64,000 nt of DNA from Bimuria novae-zelandiae CBS 107.79. Taxonomy: Eukaryota; Ascomycota; Dothideomycetes; Pleosporales; Didymosphaeriaceae. A model generated the notes under the pieces. The model did not search any database. It was not told the DNA's origin and worked only from the letters and a program-made list of their open reading frames with translations. The stretch covers positions 62,001 to 126,000 of the forward strand of contig ML976700.1 in assembly GCA_010015655.1 (NCBI GenBank), read 5' to 3'. Position 1 is the first letter of the stretch, and each line of letters begins with the position of its first letter. The translations under genes and the position numbers were made by a program. Below, piece by piece: positions 41,946 through 53,970 of this stretch.

Positions 41946-44900
41946 TCACTTAACCTCCTCGCCAGCTTCTGTTCCATGGTGAGCAGGGCCAGTTGGAGGT
42001 CCTTGCGGAGGCTGCGAGTGCTGCGAGTGCTGCGGAACCATCGGCTGGGCGTAGCTGCCGCTTGGGGTGACTCTATGGGGTGCCTGAGGGAATTGATGAT
42101 GCTGATGCGGCGATCCAAAGTGAGGTTGATGCGGCTGAGGATAAGGCCCTCGCATGGGCGTCACTAAAATCGCGTTAGTTTTAGATTCATGATGCGAAGG
42201 GGTTAAAACATACTTGAACCAGGGGGGACTTGTGCAAACATGGGTGGGCCTTGAGCACCATGCTGGAGATACATCATTTGTTGTTGCTGATGACCTTGGT
42301 GCGAGCCTTGATGAGCCATCATTGGTGCTCCAACCCTGGGGCTGTTGGGGTAGCCGTTAGCGCCGGGACCCGTGGGCATCTGTCCAGGGTACTGAGTGAA
42401 CCCAGCGGCTGGAGCTCCTGGATACATTTGCATCTGTGGGTTGGTAGGCATCCCCATATACGGCCCATTGGATGGTTGATTTGTCATCATGTGCCCACCC
42501 ATAGCAGGACCAGAGGGAGTGACAAACTGTGGGCCACCGTGTCCACTCCTGAGAGCAACGTGCTGAACGTTGGGGCTCATACCATAAGGCTGCATTGGTA
42601 CTTGTTGCGGATAACTAGGCATAGGCTGCGGTTGGGAGCCATACATGTATGGCGGCATAGGTCGAGGCGAGGGGTGTACCGACGAGGTGGAATGGGAGAA
42701 TTGCATGTGTTGAGCCTCGTACTGGTGGGGTCCGGGTCCATGGTGTGGTTGGACAGGCGGATGGCGAGGAGTGTGATGAGGTGTCTGGCCTTGAGGACCG
42801 CCTTGCGGCCCTGGGAATTGGGGAGGCAGTTGGTGTGGGTGAGTCACAGGAACATTGGCTGCGATGTGCGGGGTGGACAGCGGCTGGGCTGCGGGACGTT
42901 CGAACATGTCTTTGTAACCCTTCTCCGTGTTCCCAATAGGGAAGTCCCAAGTAGGTGGAGTGCCGTATGAAGGCTGTATGCCACCGTTCGTGGCGTACTG
43001 GCGCGCTTTCTGTGGGTCCTCAGCGGACTCCTTGCGAAGACGCAGGATTGGGTTGAACGATTCGGAGAGATCCAAGGGCTGTACAGCAGGACGCTTGCCA
43101 CCAAAGAAGCTTGTAAGCTGAATCTTGCGGGGTGGTTCCTGTCGCGATGCAGATTCGGGCCGGGGGCTCGAGTGATTGCTCGGCTGCCCGCCGGGTTGGA
43201 ATGCGTTCGCAGTGGGTCTGAACTCTATCGCACGAACATTGAACTTCGTGGAAATGCTCGAAGTTGGCGTTTGCACACCGCTAGACGACGCTGACGGTCC
43301 GGTAGGAGGAGGTATGCGCATGTCCTGGGCTGGTATGGGCTGAGGAATACCGTTGTATGGCATGTTTCCTTGCTGCTTGTGTTGCTGTTGGTTAAACTGC
43401 AAACGCGTGCTCAGCATACCTTGTTGACGCGGACCCATCTGGTTCATGTTTTGATGGTGTCCGCTTCCTCCGCGCATTGTCGTGGGTCCGAATCGATCCT
43501 GGCTTGGGCGAGGTCTTTGGTTCTGCTGTCGATCGACGGAGGCACTTGGCGGTGGTTGTGAGGCCTCTGGCTTAGCATTGGCGGGACGAGTCGCGGATTT
43601 CGGATCTACACTAACGGCGGCCGGCTTTGGAGGAGTAGCTTTGATCTCCTGTACAGTCTTCAATGCCTTCTCGACAATCTGCGCTTGCTTCGCCTCATCT
43701 TTTGCAAGTATAGGGACGAGATCCGATGGAACAGGAGTATTGAGCTTGAAGTTTTGGGAAAACTTCTTCAGATCATTGAGCTTGACGGCCTTGGACTCCC
43801 GTTGCAGAGTCCGTTGCCGCTCCGACATGCGCAGCTTCTCAGCGGCAGAAAATTGCTTGAACGAGTCGAGAACCTCGTGCTCAACATTGGCCGTTGCATT
43901 CTGCGGCCTACGCGGAGCCCCACTCACAGTAGGCTTGAGAGTATTACTCAGTTTCTGCGTCGGGTCGGCTGTAGGCTTAGTGGCAAGTGCAGCTTTCACT
44001 TCTGCCTTCAAGGTTGAGTCATTGGCCGGCGTAGGCTTTGGCGCAGACGGTACTTCAACAGGTTTGGGCTCTTCCCGCTTTAATGGCTCTGTGCTGGCGG
44101 GCTTTTCGAAAGCGGGGCTTGGGGTACGATGAGAAGATTTCGCAGTGGAAGAATCGGGGCGAGCCAGCTGTGACGAAATAATGGCAGGATCAACGGGAAC
44201 ACCAGGGACCGTTGGCTGGCTGGACGGTGGTCGTCGCGCAGGCGGGGTGTATGTGTTCGATTGCCCACTGTTTAGAGGCCGATATACTCCGCTGTACCTA
44301 TACGGCGGTCAGAAAGCTTGTCCAATGGCATTTCGGGGGCACATACAAGTCTTCTTCGTCTGCGTCTTTGTCTCCAGTCACGTTCTGACTACGTTCTTCG
44401 CGGACGTGTGCGTTAAGTGCAGAACTGCCCTCAATTTCCCGAGCCTTCTTCTCAGCAAGTGCTACCCTTTCAGCATACTGCGGATGGCTGCGGTCGATGG
44501 TGGTAGTATACAGGTTTTCGTCATAGTCGCTTCGAACACCGAAAAGTCGCTCGTTCGTGGCAAACTGGTCCCACCCACTCTGACCTGATGATTCAAGTGA
44601 GAGATTGGCACTTGCATCGGAAGTGGGCTCCCACTTCTGGAGGGTCCGTTCCCGGAAAGCGATGTTCCCGGAGATGTCGGTATCGGTGCGGAAACCCGAC
44701 GCGCCTGTCAATGGAGTCAGTGGCCATCATATGAACCCGTCCTTATAACATACCATTCTGGCCTTTGGAGTGTGTCTTATCAAGGATGACGCCGTTGACA
44801 TGAAAATCGGCTACGTCACTCATGTCGAATATCATGACATGGTCGTCGCCTTGGCCAACGTACTCATCGGGAGTTTCGCTAATGCCATTCAATTGTGTGT

Positions 44901-45771
44901 CGTTTGCTCCCTGGAGCTTCTTGACCATCTTGAACACGTATCGCATTTCATTGGGTTCCAGGTTTGTGCCCGACAGCACGCCTGTGTACTTCTCTCCATT
45001 CTTGAGCGTAATGTTGCCCGGAAGCCCCTAGACGTAGCATGTTAGATCCTGTCCGTACCGCAGTCTATAGGAGCTTGGAACCCACCGAAAGGTTCGCGAG
45101 GAGGTACATCATCCGGTCGTTCAAGTGCCGCATTGGTGTTACGGACTCGCCGGAGAGTACGGGCTGCATGGGTCGGGCGTTGACGGCGCCGTTGGTGTTC
45201 TGGTTTGTAGAGCGCTGCGTGAGCGGGTTGGGACCTTGCCATGCTCTAGTCTGCGGCGGTTTTCTGGAAGGGGTTCTCGAGTCAGCGCGGTAAACCTCAA
45301 GACAGACAAGGAACAGGGGTAGAGATGCGGAAGCAGAAGGTTACAATGGTGAAAGAGGACTGCGGCAGTGCGAGGGTATACTGTGCGCGGGCAAACAGTC
45401 GCACCGTGGCTCCAGGAAACCCATGTGACTGCTTGCACGTTGCACGAGGAAGTACTGCTGGACGCCAATCTGGGCCAACGAGCTCTCGCAGCGTGGCTGG
45501 GCAAGCGACACCACCTGCTGGTGTCCTGATGCGAAAAGGGTGAGGGAAGACGCAACGACGGACCGGCCGGCCCTGACGTGAATACAGGGAGAGCTTACTT
45601 TTGACTGCCGGCATCAACAGGACTGCCAGCCTGCTTGCGTGTGCCATCTGCTCCTCGTCCTGAAGTGCTCATCTTCAACTGTGCTCGGCCACCAGAGGGA
45701 TTCGAAGGTGCGGGGTTCAGGCCGTTGACATGAGCGCCGTTGGTGGACGTGGCCGCGGCGGTGCTCGACAT
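41946..45771 (-). CDS. PBP1: Ataxin-2 homologue, PAB1-binding protein PBP1
   Basis: Six exons, 45771-45599, 45263-45086, 45027-44754, 44704-44347, 44297-42214 and 42163-41946, give 1094 residues. Intron 1 is long (335 bp); the others are 49-58 bp with GT donors. In order: a disordered N-tail, an Lsm (Sm-ATX) domain from about residue 100 (MRHLNDRMMYLLANLSGLPGNITLKNG...), an LsmAD domain around 245-300 (WDQFATNERLFGVRSDYDENLYTT), then a long disordered Pro/Gln/Met-rich tail. A helical stretch with LDSFKQFSAAEKLRMSERQR is also typical of fungal homologues. Ataxin-2 proteins bind poly(A)-binding protein and RNA, promote stress-granule formation and, in yeast, restrain TORC1. After the last codon AAG a GTGAGT follows, so a further exon cannot be excluded. 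Confidence 0.92.
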
Positions 45772-47359
45772 GCGTGCCGTGAGGGCAGGAGCCTCTCCGA
45801 ATTGGTGAAGCGCAACGGCAGCGCAAAGGGGCCAATGCAATGAGGGTTGCTCGAGAGGGAGGCGGGAGTGCCGAGGGCCTGTGATGGGCGCGCTCGGTCG
45901 GGCTGCTGTGCAGAGGGGAGTGGGAGTGTATAATAGTAAAGTTGGGGTGCAGTCAGTTGCAGGAAGCCGTAACCGCGACGACCTTCTTGGCGCTCTCTCG
46001 AAAATGGAGTGCCCTGGAGGTTATAGTGCCGTGATCGACGGATGTGAAACGGCCCCCGGTTAGCAGGCGGCGGGCGGAGCGGGATCGCAACCAAGCCAGC
46101 GATGGAACTGTACTGTGGTAAAGAAGGTGCAATTGCGTGAGATGGAGAAATGATATCGCGTGCGCGGGAGAGGTGGAGGGGCAGTCGAGGAGAGCTCTAC
46201 ACAAGGTCGATAAAAGAGCTCGGGGCGGCTAGTCGCCTACTAACCACACTTGATGCGCGTGTAGACGGCGCCCCGAGTTGGGTTTTTCGGGATTCCAGGG
46301 TGAGTGAAAGCGAGCGATTGCGCGTATTGGAACAGTGCATCTGATTGTCGCGAGCGGGTGCATACAACATTGAGCTTGACGAGTTGAAACGTTGCATATT
46401 ACATTACTAGCAAATTGGCTGGAAGAACATTCTACACTTGCAATTCGCGCGACGTCGACTACGGCTCAGGCACAGCGCCGACACAGCCCTGCTTACTGCG
46501 TGGTGGAATGCTTAGTCGGTCTACCACAGCCTTTGCCGGACGCACAAACGAGAATTGTTTTCTATCTTGGACACAACTGATGCGAGTGCTCCCTCGGTGA
46601 GGAACAGTGCCCAGAGCGACTCCGTGGACTCACCAGGAGGCTCAAAATACACCAGGACGTATTGTACGTAAACAGATCGGCGGCTTCGAGATACGCGACG
46701 CGGAGAAGGTACTAGAGTCGCTAGTAGCAACTCGCATGTTTGGTACGGTCCGTTGTGGCCCTGGAGACGTCCGGCGGGCCCTTTGCAACGTTTGGTCAAC
46801 AATATATGTGACATGTGTCTCTACCAGCTGCCCGGGGGTGGAAAGTTCAAAAATCGGCTCATTACGTAGCAGCCTACGTCGAAAGCTGACAGACTGGCCC
46901 CTGATCGATGTATCTCTGAAGTGGCCACTGTCTTCACAGGCCACATTATTCCGCTGCACACATTTAGAATTAGTACTATCCCGACGGCGAACGTGATCCC
47001 GTGCGGCCATCGGAGGTCCTAATTCTCCGGCCACGCACGAACCTACCCCAAAGCCGGCGTGCATCAGCTTTCCTTAGGCAGCGCAGCGGCTTGCATGTGA
47101 AACGGCGTCGCAAAGTGTCCACACGCGCACCAGAGGCAGACATAGGTGCTTGCTGCGGCTTCCCTGTCTAAGAGCACGCTAGTGGAGCATCTTGGCGCAC
47201 CCACGCATTCACGGCTATCCACCTCACCACTCCCGCGTCCATGCAACCGCAACATCACATACCTCCACGCCCATACAGTACACGTCGTCCAGCGCGCGCA
47301 GAGGACGCCCCTCGCACGATTTCGAAGCTACCCTCTACCCCTCCTCCTCGGCCTCCAGC
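45772..47359. other. Divergent intergenic region between PBP1 and BUD6
   Basis: About 1.6 kb holding both promoters. No third gene recognised on either strand. Confidence 0.5.
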
Positions 47360-50300
47360 ATGACGCTTACCGACGAATATGCGCCTTCAACCTCTAGCAA
47401 GGGTTCTTCGCGTGGAGCACATGCCAGGCGGACCCAACAGACTGTAAGGCCCCTTCCTGCTCTGTGCCCGAACCTTCCGACATTCCTCTCGCACACACTC
47501 TTGTCCTGCAAACCTTCTTCTGCTGACCCATCCTCACCATGCAGCCTCAACAACAGCTCAGTCAGATAGAGAAGTCAGGTAACTCATGTCTGCACCGTGT
47601 ACACCGGGTCGTCGCTAACCGCTTCCAGTAACACACCTCCTTGTTGCAACCAAGCAACTGCTGGAAACCCTCACCCTCTGGTCCCGTGGTACTGCCACCG
47701 AGAGCGAAGTCTCAGACGTCTATGTGCGCCTGGGCTACGAGTTCAATATCGCGTCCCGGGCATTTAATGCCATTGGAGTCGACACACAAGACTTGGGAAA
47801 TGTTCCGGAACTGCTGCGCGGTATCTTGGAAGAGACGTTGAGTCAGGAAGCGTCACAGGCCAGTCTCGATAACTTCCTTCCTCGCATACGAGACATCATA
47901 ATAAATCTACTGCACGGCTTGAAAAAGAAGCAACAGCGTCTGCGGCAGCGGAACGGTTCTGCGAATGGAGGGAGTCCTCGACAAGGAAGTGTTGGCAGTG
48001 TGGGTGAAGTCGAGGAACCGCAACAGGCACGAGCCGCCAGCACCCGTCTTACTGCGCGCCAAGAGAGCGACTTCATCCCAGATGGCCCTGATCTTCCCCC
48101 GCGCTCATCGTCAGTGCCAGGAAGAGGCTCTCCAAGCAAGTACGATGCTCTACCGTCCAATCCACGAGCGAACCGCGCGACGAACGCCAGCCAACTGTCG
48201 AACGACTCCTCTTTATCCAGTAGTACTGCCCAACAGATACCCGTCATCGCTCCGTATCCTTCTGATGATCTCATGCCCAAGTCGGCTGAACCGCAACAAC
48301 AGCAGCAATCTTGGCCCGCCAATTTCCCTCCACCTCCGCCGCCACCGAAACAACAAGACGCTTTCGCAGCTCTGCAACGAGGTGGGGAACTGGAGCGAAG
48401 AGCTTCACGGAGATTCTCGGCGTATCAGATCCAAAAGCACCTAGGTACTAACGGGATACCATTACCACCGGTGCAGAATTCGCCTATACCGAATCGAGGA
48501 AGGGATGTGCGGGAGTCTATGAATGCTGTTCGCGTGAGAGGGTCAGTCCTTCACAGCCGTCAGCGATCGAATGTTCGACCCGCCGTTGAAACCCAATTCG
48601 ACCGAAACAACGATGTGTCCCGGCGCATTTCCGAAGAGAGTGCACAGAGTTCTGTACCGGCCATGAAGGCCCCTCAAGAACCTGAACCTGAGGATAGTCC
48701 TGTTGTGAAGACGCCGGAAGACAAGCTCGGTACTCCGAAGTTTCCTGAAGGCGATACCCCTGAGCTCGGAGCTACGCTCAATGGCCCCTTGGTTGAGCCT
48801 GCGGGTGTGCCTGCGGATTCACCGGTTAAAGAGCCTCGCAAGCCTACTAGTATACCAGCCCGGATAGGATCGCGTAGGATGAAGACTCCATCGCCGTCTC
48901 CACAACCCGAACCTTTTGTACCAGATCAATCTCCTCAGGCGGGCAAGGAACTCACGGTCTTTTTGCAGTACAAGAGCAAGATTCGGAAATATGTCTTCTC
49001 AGATGGCTCAGATCTGTCTCATGGCAGATTACAGCTTGCATTCATCGAGAAATTTGCTTGGGACACCCACCGTAACGGCGAGCTTCCGGAAATCCATATC
49101 CAAGACCCAGTCTCTGGCGTGCGATATGAGTTAGAAGACATGAACGACATCAAAGAACGTTCGGTCCTTGTGTTGAATATTGAACAGCTCGATGAAGTCA
49201 AGCACCATATCGACGACAAATTCAATGGCTTAAATCGTCTTGTCGAAAGCATCAAGAGCGTTGTGGAGGACCAACAGTCCGCCATCCAGCGTGTCGCAGA
49301 ACGTCAACAACAGACCTCCAAAGAGCTTGCCGGAATTGCTGTAGCACCCAATCTATCTTCGGCTCGTGCTTCGACTTTGCTCACTCCCGGCTCTCCTATG
49401 ACTACCGGTGGCCCATCCGAAGTATCCCTCTCATCCGCTGCACAACTCAGCGAAGTGCAGGCTTTGCGTAGAGATCTCGCTGTAGTGAAGCAGACCTATT
49501 CCTCTATGGTAGCAGATATCGAAGCTAGCATGTCGACCATTCGGACCAAGGCTGCTGCTGTCAAATCCACCGCAGTCAAGGCCGCGCTACCTACCCTTGA
49601 TGGGGACAGCGGCCGCGCATATATCAACGACGGCAAGAAGACGCTGCAGGATGATTCCGAAAAGATGGTCACTCGCGTTGACGATATCCAAGACCTTATC
49701 GAGGACCTGCGGAAAGATGTCGTCACTCGTGGTGTCAGGCCATTGCCCCGCCAGATTGAAACGGCTGCTAAGGATCTCTCTCGAGCAACTGCTGAACTCA
49801 AGAAGCTGCAAGATCTTTTGGCGAAAGAGAAGCCTTTGTGGACCAAGATCTGGGAGCAGGAACTTCAAACCGTATGCGAAGAGCGCGATATGCTTTCAAT
49901 GCAGGAAGACTTGGCTGCTGACCTGCAGGACGATCTCGAGAAGGCTGCAGAGACCTTGGAACTTGTGGAACAAGCGACCAAGCAGCAGAATCTACAAAAC
50001 GAAGACGGCAAAGGCCAAGGTACCCGTTCGGCTTCCGGACGCAACTTGCTCCACGCCGTTGCTTTCGACAAGGCTGTTGATCCTCGTCAAGCCCGAGATG
50101 GCGTTTTGGGAGAAGTCAAGGCTCTGCAACCAAACCACGAGAGTCGTCTAGAGGCCATTGAGCGCGCGGAGAAGGCCCGACAACGCGAACTCGCAAATCG
50201 TGATCCCAATGAGTTCAAGCGAGAGCTTGGAGATTTCGTTGCGGAGAACAAGCTTAAAAAGAGCGGAGGTGTGGAGGAAGTCGAGCGCCTTCGTAAAGCC

Positions 50301-50507
50301 AAGGACGAACGCGCCCGCAAAGAGAATGCCGAAAGGCAAGCGGCGCGAGAACAGGCCAGAGCCGAGAAGCAAGCTGCCGAGGCTGCCGCTGCCGCTGCGA
50401 CCAACGGCGATGGTATCCAGGAGAACAAAGACGAGACTGCAGCGGAAGAGCCAGACCAAGAAGCAAAGGAGGAGCGGGCGCCTACCCCCGAAGGTGGTGC
50501 CGCATGA
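47360..50507 (+). CDS. BUD6: Actin-interacting protein 3 / BUD6, polarisome component
   Basis: Exons 47360-47443, 47545-47578 (34 nt) and 47629-50507 give 998 residues. Introns have GTAAGG and GTAACT donors; the second has a GCTAACC branch. The N-terminus (VTHLLVATKQLLETLTLWSRG...LGYEFNIASRAFNAIGVDT) is the conserved Bud6 N-terminal region. A disordered Ser/Pro-rich middle with poly-Pro (FPPPPPPPKQQD) follows, then the AIP3 domain from about residue 480 (KELTVFLQYKSKIRKYVF...) with long coiled coils to about 940. BUD6 binds actin monomers and the formin Bni1 and guides polarised growth; in hyphae it sits at tips and septa. The charged Ala/Glu-rich C-terminus ends in EGGAA followed by TGA. That stop overlaps an ATG (ATGA); see the next entry for a possible extension. 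Confidence 0.93.
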
Positions 50508-51073
50508 TCCTCCTGCTCATCACAACTTGGTTCGCGCTGACTTGGTGCGTCGTAGACTTTCCACAGCTCACTTACACGGTTCGTCCTTGGGTAAAGACCG
50601 GCTTGTCTTTCCACGAGTTATCTAGTCCCTTCCTCACAGATCTTCCAAAAGGAAAACCCACCCCGACAATCCGTGCCGTGGACTCGCCCACCTGCATCGA
50701 ATCCGATACTCCTGCGCTGTCCAGGCCCAGTTCTGCACCTAGCACCCAAAGCACACCCACGCCCTCAGCGCTTCCATTCGGCTCGAGACCTAGCACCATG
50801 TCCTGCCCGAGCTCGAAGGAAGAAGCTGGTACGCCAGACCGGCGCACACCCCGAGCCGTGCTCTTCGGCCCCCGCGATAACAACCAGCCCAGCCCCAAGA
50901 CGCCGCCCATGGGCCGTGCAAGAGGGAAGACGGTCCCGATGGTGGGGAGTAGTCCGAAGACGCCGGACAGCGTACGCACGGACAGCGTACGCACGGACAG
51001 CGCGCTGAGTTGGACGCCGAGTACGGGCCCGAAGCATCTGACGAGTTGGATCTCGGGGCTGCTGGGGCGGTAG
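50504..51073 (+). CDS. ATGA-overlapping ORF, or alternative C-terminal extension of BUD6
   Basis: A 189-codon frame starts at the ATG that overlaps the BUD6 stop. Codon third positions are rich in G and C, as in the neighbouring genes, which supports coding. The product begins with a hydrophobic stretch (MILLLITTWFALTWCVV), then becomes Pro/Ser/Thr-rich with SPKTP-type sites and a tandem SVRTD duplication, ending SWISGLLGR. Alternatively, splicing from 50494 (weak GTGGTG donor) to 50555 (GTCGTAG acceptor, CTGAC branch 15 nt before) would remove the stop and join this frame to BUD6 from DFPQLTY onward. I cannot decide between a separate protein, an extended BUD6 isoform and chance. No domain recognised. 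Confidence 0.45.
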   Translation: MILLLITTWFALTWCVVDFPQLTYTVRPWVKTGLSFHELSSPFLTDLPKGKPTPTIRAVDSPTCIESDTPALSRPSSAPSTQSTPTPSALPFGSRPSTMSCPSSKEEAGTPDRRTPRAVLFGPRDNNQPSPKTPPMGRARGKTVPMVGSSPKTPDSVRTDSVRTDSALSWTPSTGPKHLTSWISGLLGR

Positions 51074-51976
51074 AGGATATCATACTTTCATCTTGGGGTG
51101 GGTGTCGAGGTTATGATGGCTAGCCTGAGCATGTCTTACGCGTGGATATGCGTGAACACTCTTTCCTTACTTTCCTTGTTCGGTCCCCTTTCATGTATTT
51201 TTGGTGTCGTTTCCTAGAGTGTGTGTTGCGGTTGAGTTTGCGTCTTCGTGCGAGCGTTCTTGCATGGCGTTTCGGTTGGGCTTGTTCTGCATTTTTACTG
51301 TGAGCGTGTTACTCATGGTACGCTTATGTGTTGGATTGATGGAACGGGTGGTTTCAGGTTGGGATATTGGGACAATGGAGGGACTCAGGGATGCAGGGAT
51401 GTAGTGATGGAACTAATGGCTCAGAACGTATATATCACGAACTCGAACCTCTGTTGCAGTGTCCTAGGTGCGTGTGGATTTTCCATTGTTCTGAGCCAGC
51501 ACGAACTATGAGCTGCAAGCGTCGTAGAGATCATGGATCATCATTACATTCGTTGACCCTACTTCGCCGTGCTATGCTACAAAGCCGTACTTGATGCCAG
51601 AACTATCCATATCTTCTCCGCGCTTGAGCAGATCCTTCTGCATGTACACTTTACACTAGAGCGCTTCTCCATCGACAGCTTACAACGAACGACGCTGTGG
51701 TATCTGCAATGCACGATATTCCCACCTTGTGCCGAACGACTCCGAAATGCCATGCCCGTTCATTCCTAGGTTGGACTGACTGAATCAAGGTGGACTGCGA
51801 AACGCCAAGCACCGAAGGATGATCGGGTTTTCCGTGTCGATTTCAATGCGCCGGTCAATGCTGTTGATCGTGGGTGTATCCGGTGTGCCCGCGAGCGTGA
51901 ACGGTCTGAACGCTGAGTCAGATATGTAAACAAGGCATGAAAGATAGAAGAATACTCACTCATCCTGTTCGTCCTC
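51074..51976. other. Intergenic, convergent
   Basis: 3' regions of BUD6 and LST8. A splice from GTAACT at about 51983 could extend LST8 into 51766-51920; otherwise nothing seen. Confidence 0.5.
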
Positions 51977-53120
51977 CTAGTTACCAACAGCAGTGTCGTT
52001 CAAGGCAACACACACAGCGCCCCTGTGGTGACCGTTGTACTGGCGGATAATGCTCTGGCTGTTCAGCTCCCATAACCGCGCATAGTGGTCGGAGCATGCA
52101 GTCACCAGATAAGCACTATCAGCGCTGAAGGCACAGTCCCAGACCCAACGCTGGTGGCCGTGGAGCGTCGTCTCGAGGGGGAAGGCGTTGGGGTCGCGCT
52201 CGTTGGGGCCCGGGAGGTTGTCTTGCGGGGTTACGTTGTGCGGCTGCGAGGTGTCCAACGACCAGATTCTAGCTGTGTGGTCGGCACTGCACGTAGCCAG
52301 GTGGCGCACGTCGGGTGAGAGGAGCACGCGCGTGATGTATGTCTGGTGGGCGAGGAAGGTGCAGACGGGGACGAGGGAGGTGACTTCGGCGCGCTGGACC
52401 ATGCGCCAGACGTAGACCTTGCCCTGGGGGAATCAGCATACGAGGACAGTGTGAATGATGGGAAAGCATACGCTGTTGTTGCCGGCACAAAGCATAGAGC
52501 CGTCGCTCGCAACCGTGACGCTGGCGACCGATACGTCGTCCTCCGGGATGAGCTGGTGCGAGCACTTGTTCTCGCCCAGGTCCCAGATGCGCACATTGCC
52601 GCCGCGATCGCAGCTGATCAGCTCGCCCTGGTTCGGGTGGATGACCACGTCGTTGACCGGCACTCCATGCATGTAATTGCGCTGCACACTGCCCGTGCGC
52701 GTATCCCAGATCCTGACGGTGCCATCCTCCGAGCTCGTCACCATCCACTTGCCCTCGCAATGGAAAGCGACGCCCGTGATGTTCGACGTGTGTCCCTCGA
52801 AGGTGAGCACCGGGTTCGGATTCGCAGACTTGATCTCATAGAGCTTGACCGTGTGGTGGCCAGCTGCGGCAAGGAAGCGCTTGTCGGGCGAGATGCAGAG
52901 GCGGTTGACCTGCGAATCGGGGTGCGGGATCGTTCGTGAACAGATGCCGGACAGCGCCTCCCAGAAGCTGGAGGGTCAGTATAATGCGGGGGTGCAACCA
53001 TTCAATTCGTTGCGTACCGTATCGTGTGGTCATACCCCGCTACAAACAGTCAATGCGTGCTTATTGCTGGTAAACATGGGCTGGAAGCAACTACGTACCA
53101 GTGCAGAGAATGACCGACAT
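51977..53120 (-). CDS. LST8: LST8, WD40 subunit of TOR complexes
   Basis: Four exons, 53120-53099 (22 nt), 53039-53018 (22 nt), 52967-52472 and 52423-51977, give 328 residues. All three introns are 48-59 bp with GTACGT, GTACGC and GTATGC donors. The protein is a seven-bladed WD40 propeller: [24 protein letters not shown] opens blade 1 and is only complete when both 22-nt exons are used. Later blades show FEGHTSNITGVAF...DGTVRIWDTRTG, VNDVVIHPNQGELISCDRGGNVRIWDL, ADHTARIWSLDT and SDHYARLWELNSQ. LST8 binds and stabilises the TOR kinase domain in TORC1 and TORC2. The end (VALNDTAVGN) differs from the usual VALNDS-type ending, and a GTAACT donor inside it could add another exon. Confidence 0.94.
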
Positions 53121-53970
53121 GCTGGGCGACCTGGTCAAAGGTGCAGACGCAGCAGCAGATTGTTGTGAGCAAAGGGTCAGTAAACCTCAGCGAACATGGC
53201 GCGCCGCGACGAGAAGATGTGGTCAGTACAATGGTTGGGTCTACTACGGGATGTTCAACCGCTGATGATGCTTGGCGGGGTCTCCGAGCTTGGACGCACT
53301 CCGATTGGAGCTCATGTCCATTCACCGCGGTCACCAGACTGGGGAAATTATGTGTGCGTTGGCTGTAATCTTAAAGTATACGCCTGACCTGCATGCAAGC
53401 CAGATGTATGTGCAGCGGTTGAAAGCTGGCGCCGGTGAGCTCAATCGGTAGGGTCACACAGACAAGCTTTCGCCCCACTGTAACGGCTGCAATCCATCCC
53501 GCGTTTGGGGCTAGCACGAGATCTTGGGACGGTACTCAACCATGCCTTCTTCGTTGTGTACCTCATGCTTCCAGACCGCACACCCCCAGTCCGGCAGTCC
53601 CAGTATTGTGCCACATCCTCCACACGATTTCAAATAATCCATGGAGCAGGCCATGCTTCCGCGGCGCAAAGTCACGGCAAATGGCGGCCATAGGGAGAGA
53701 CCCAAGCTACATCGCTATGACGATGATGATCAGCGTCACCATTGCCATTACTTCCCCGTTATTTCCGATTAATGGTACGGATATATTAAAATGCAGAACT
53801 TATAATGTGACATCTTCTGCACCTTATCATTTTCACTTCAAGTGACACGCAAACTTGAATATCTACTATTGACCACTTTATACATTGAATCGATCGTAAC
53901 CTACCATTTCAACCAGTACCAGTTGCACCTTCGAAAAAGCAAGAAGGTCAATTACCTCTATCCAACCGCA
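53121..53970. other. Divergent intergenic region between LST8 and the FMN oxidase
   Basis: Holds both promoters. A D-arm-like sequence near 53440-53460 is not a complete tRNA gene. No gene seen. Confidence 0.5.

Noticed and set aside
41467..41949. 160-codon minus-strand ORF past the PBP1 stop
   Set aside because: No domain. The GTGAGT after PBP1 could lead here, but the frame and residue mix look random.
53425..53500. tRNA-like D-arm (TGAGCTCAATCGGTAGGG)
   Set aside because: No matching anticodon stem, T-arm (GGTTCGAATCC type) or acceptor pairing follows; chance or a fragment.
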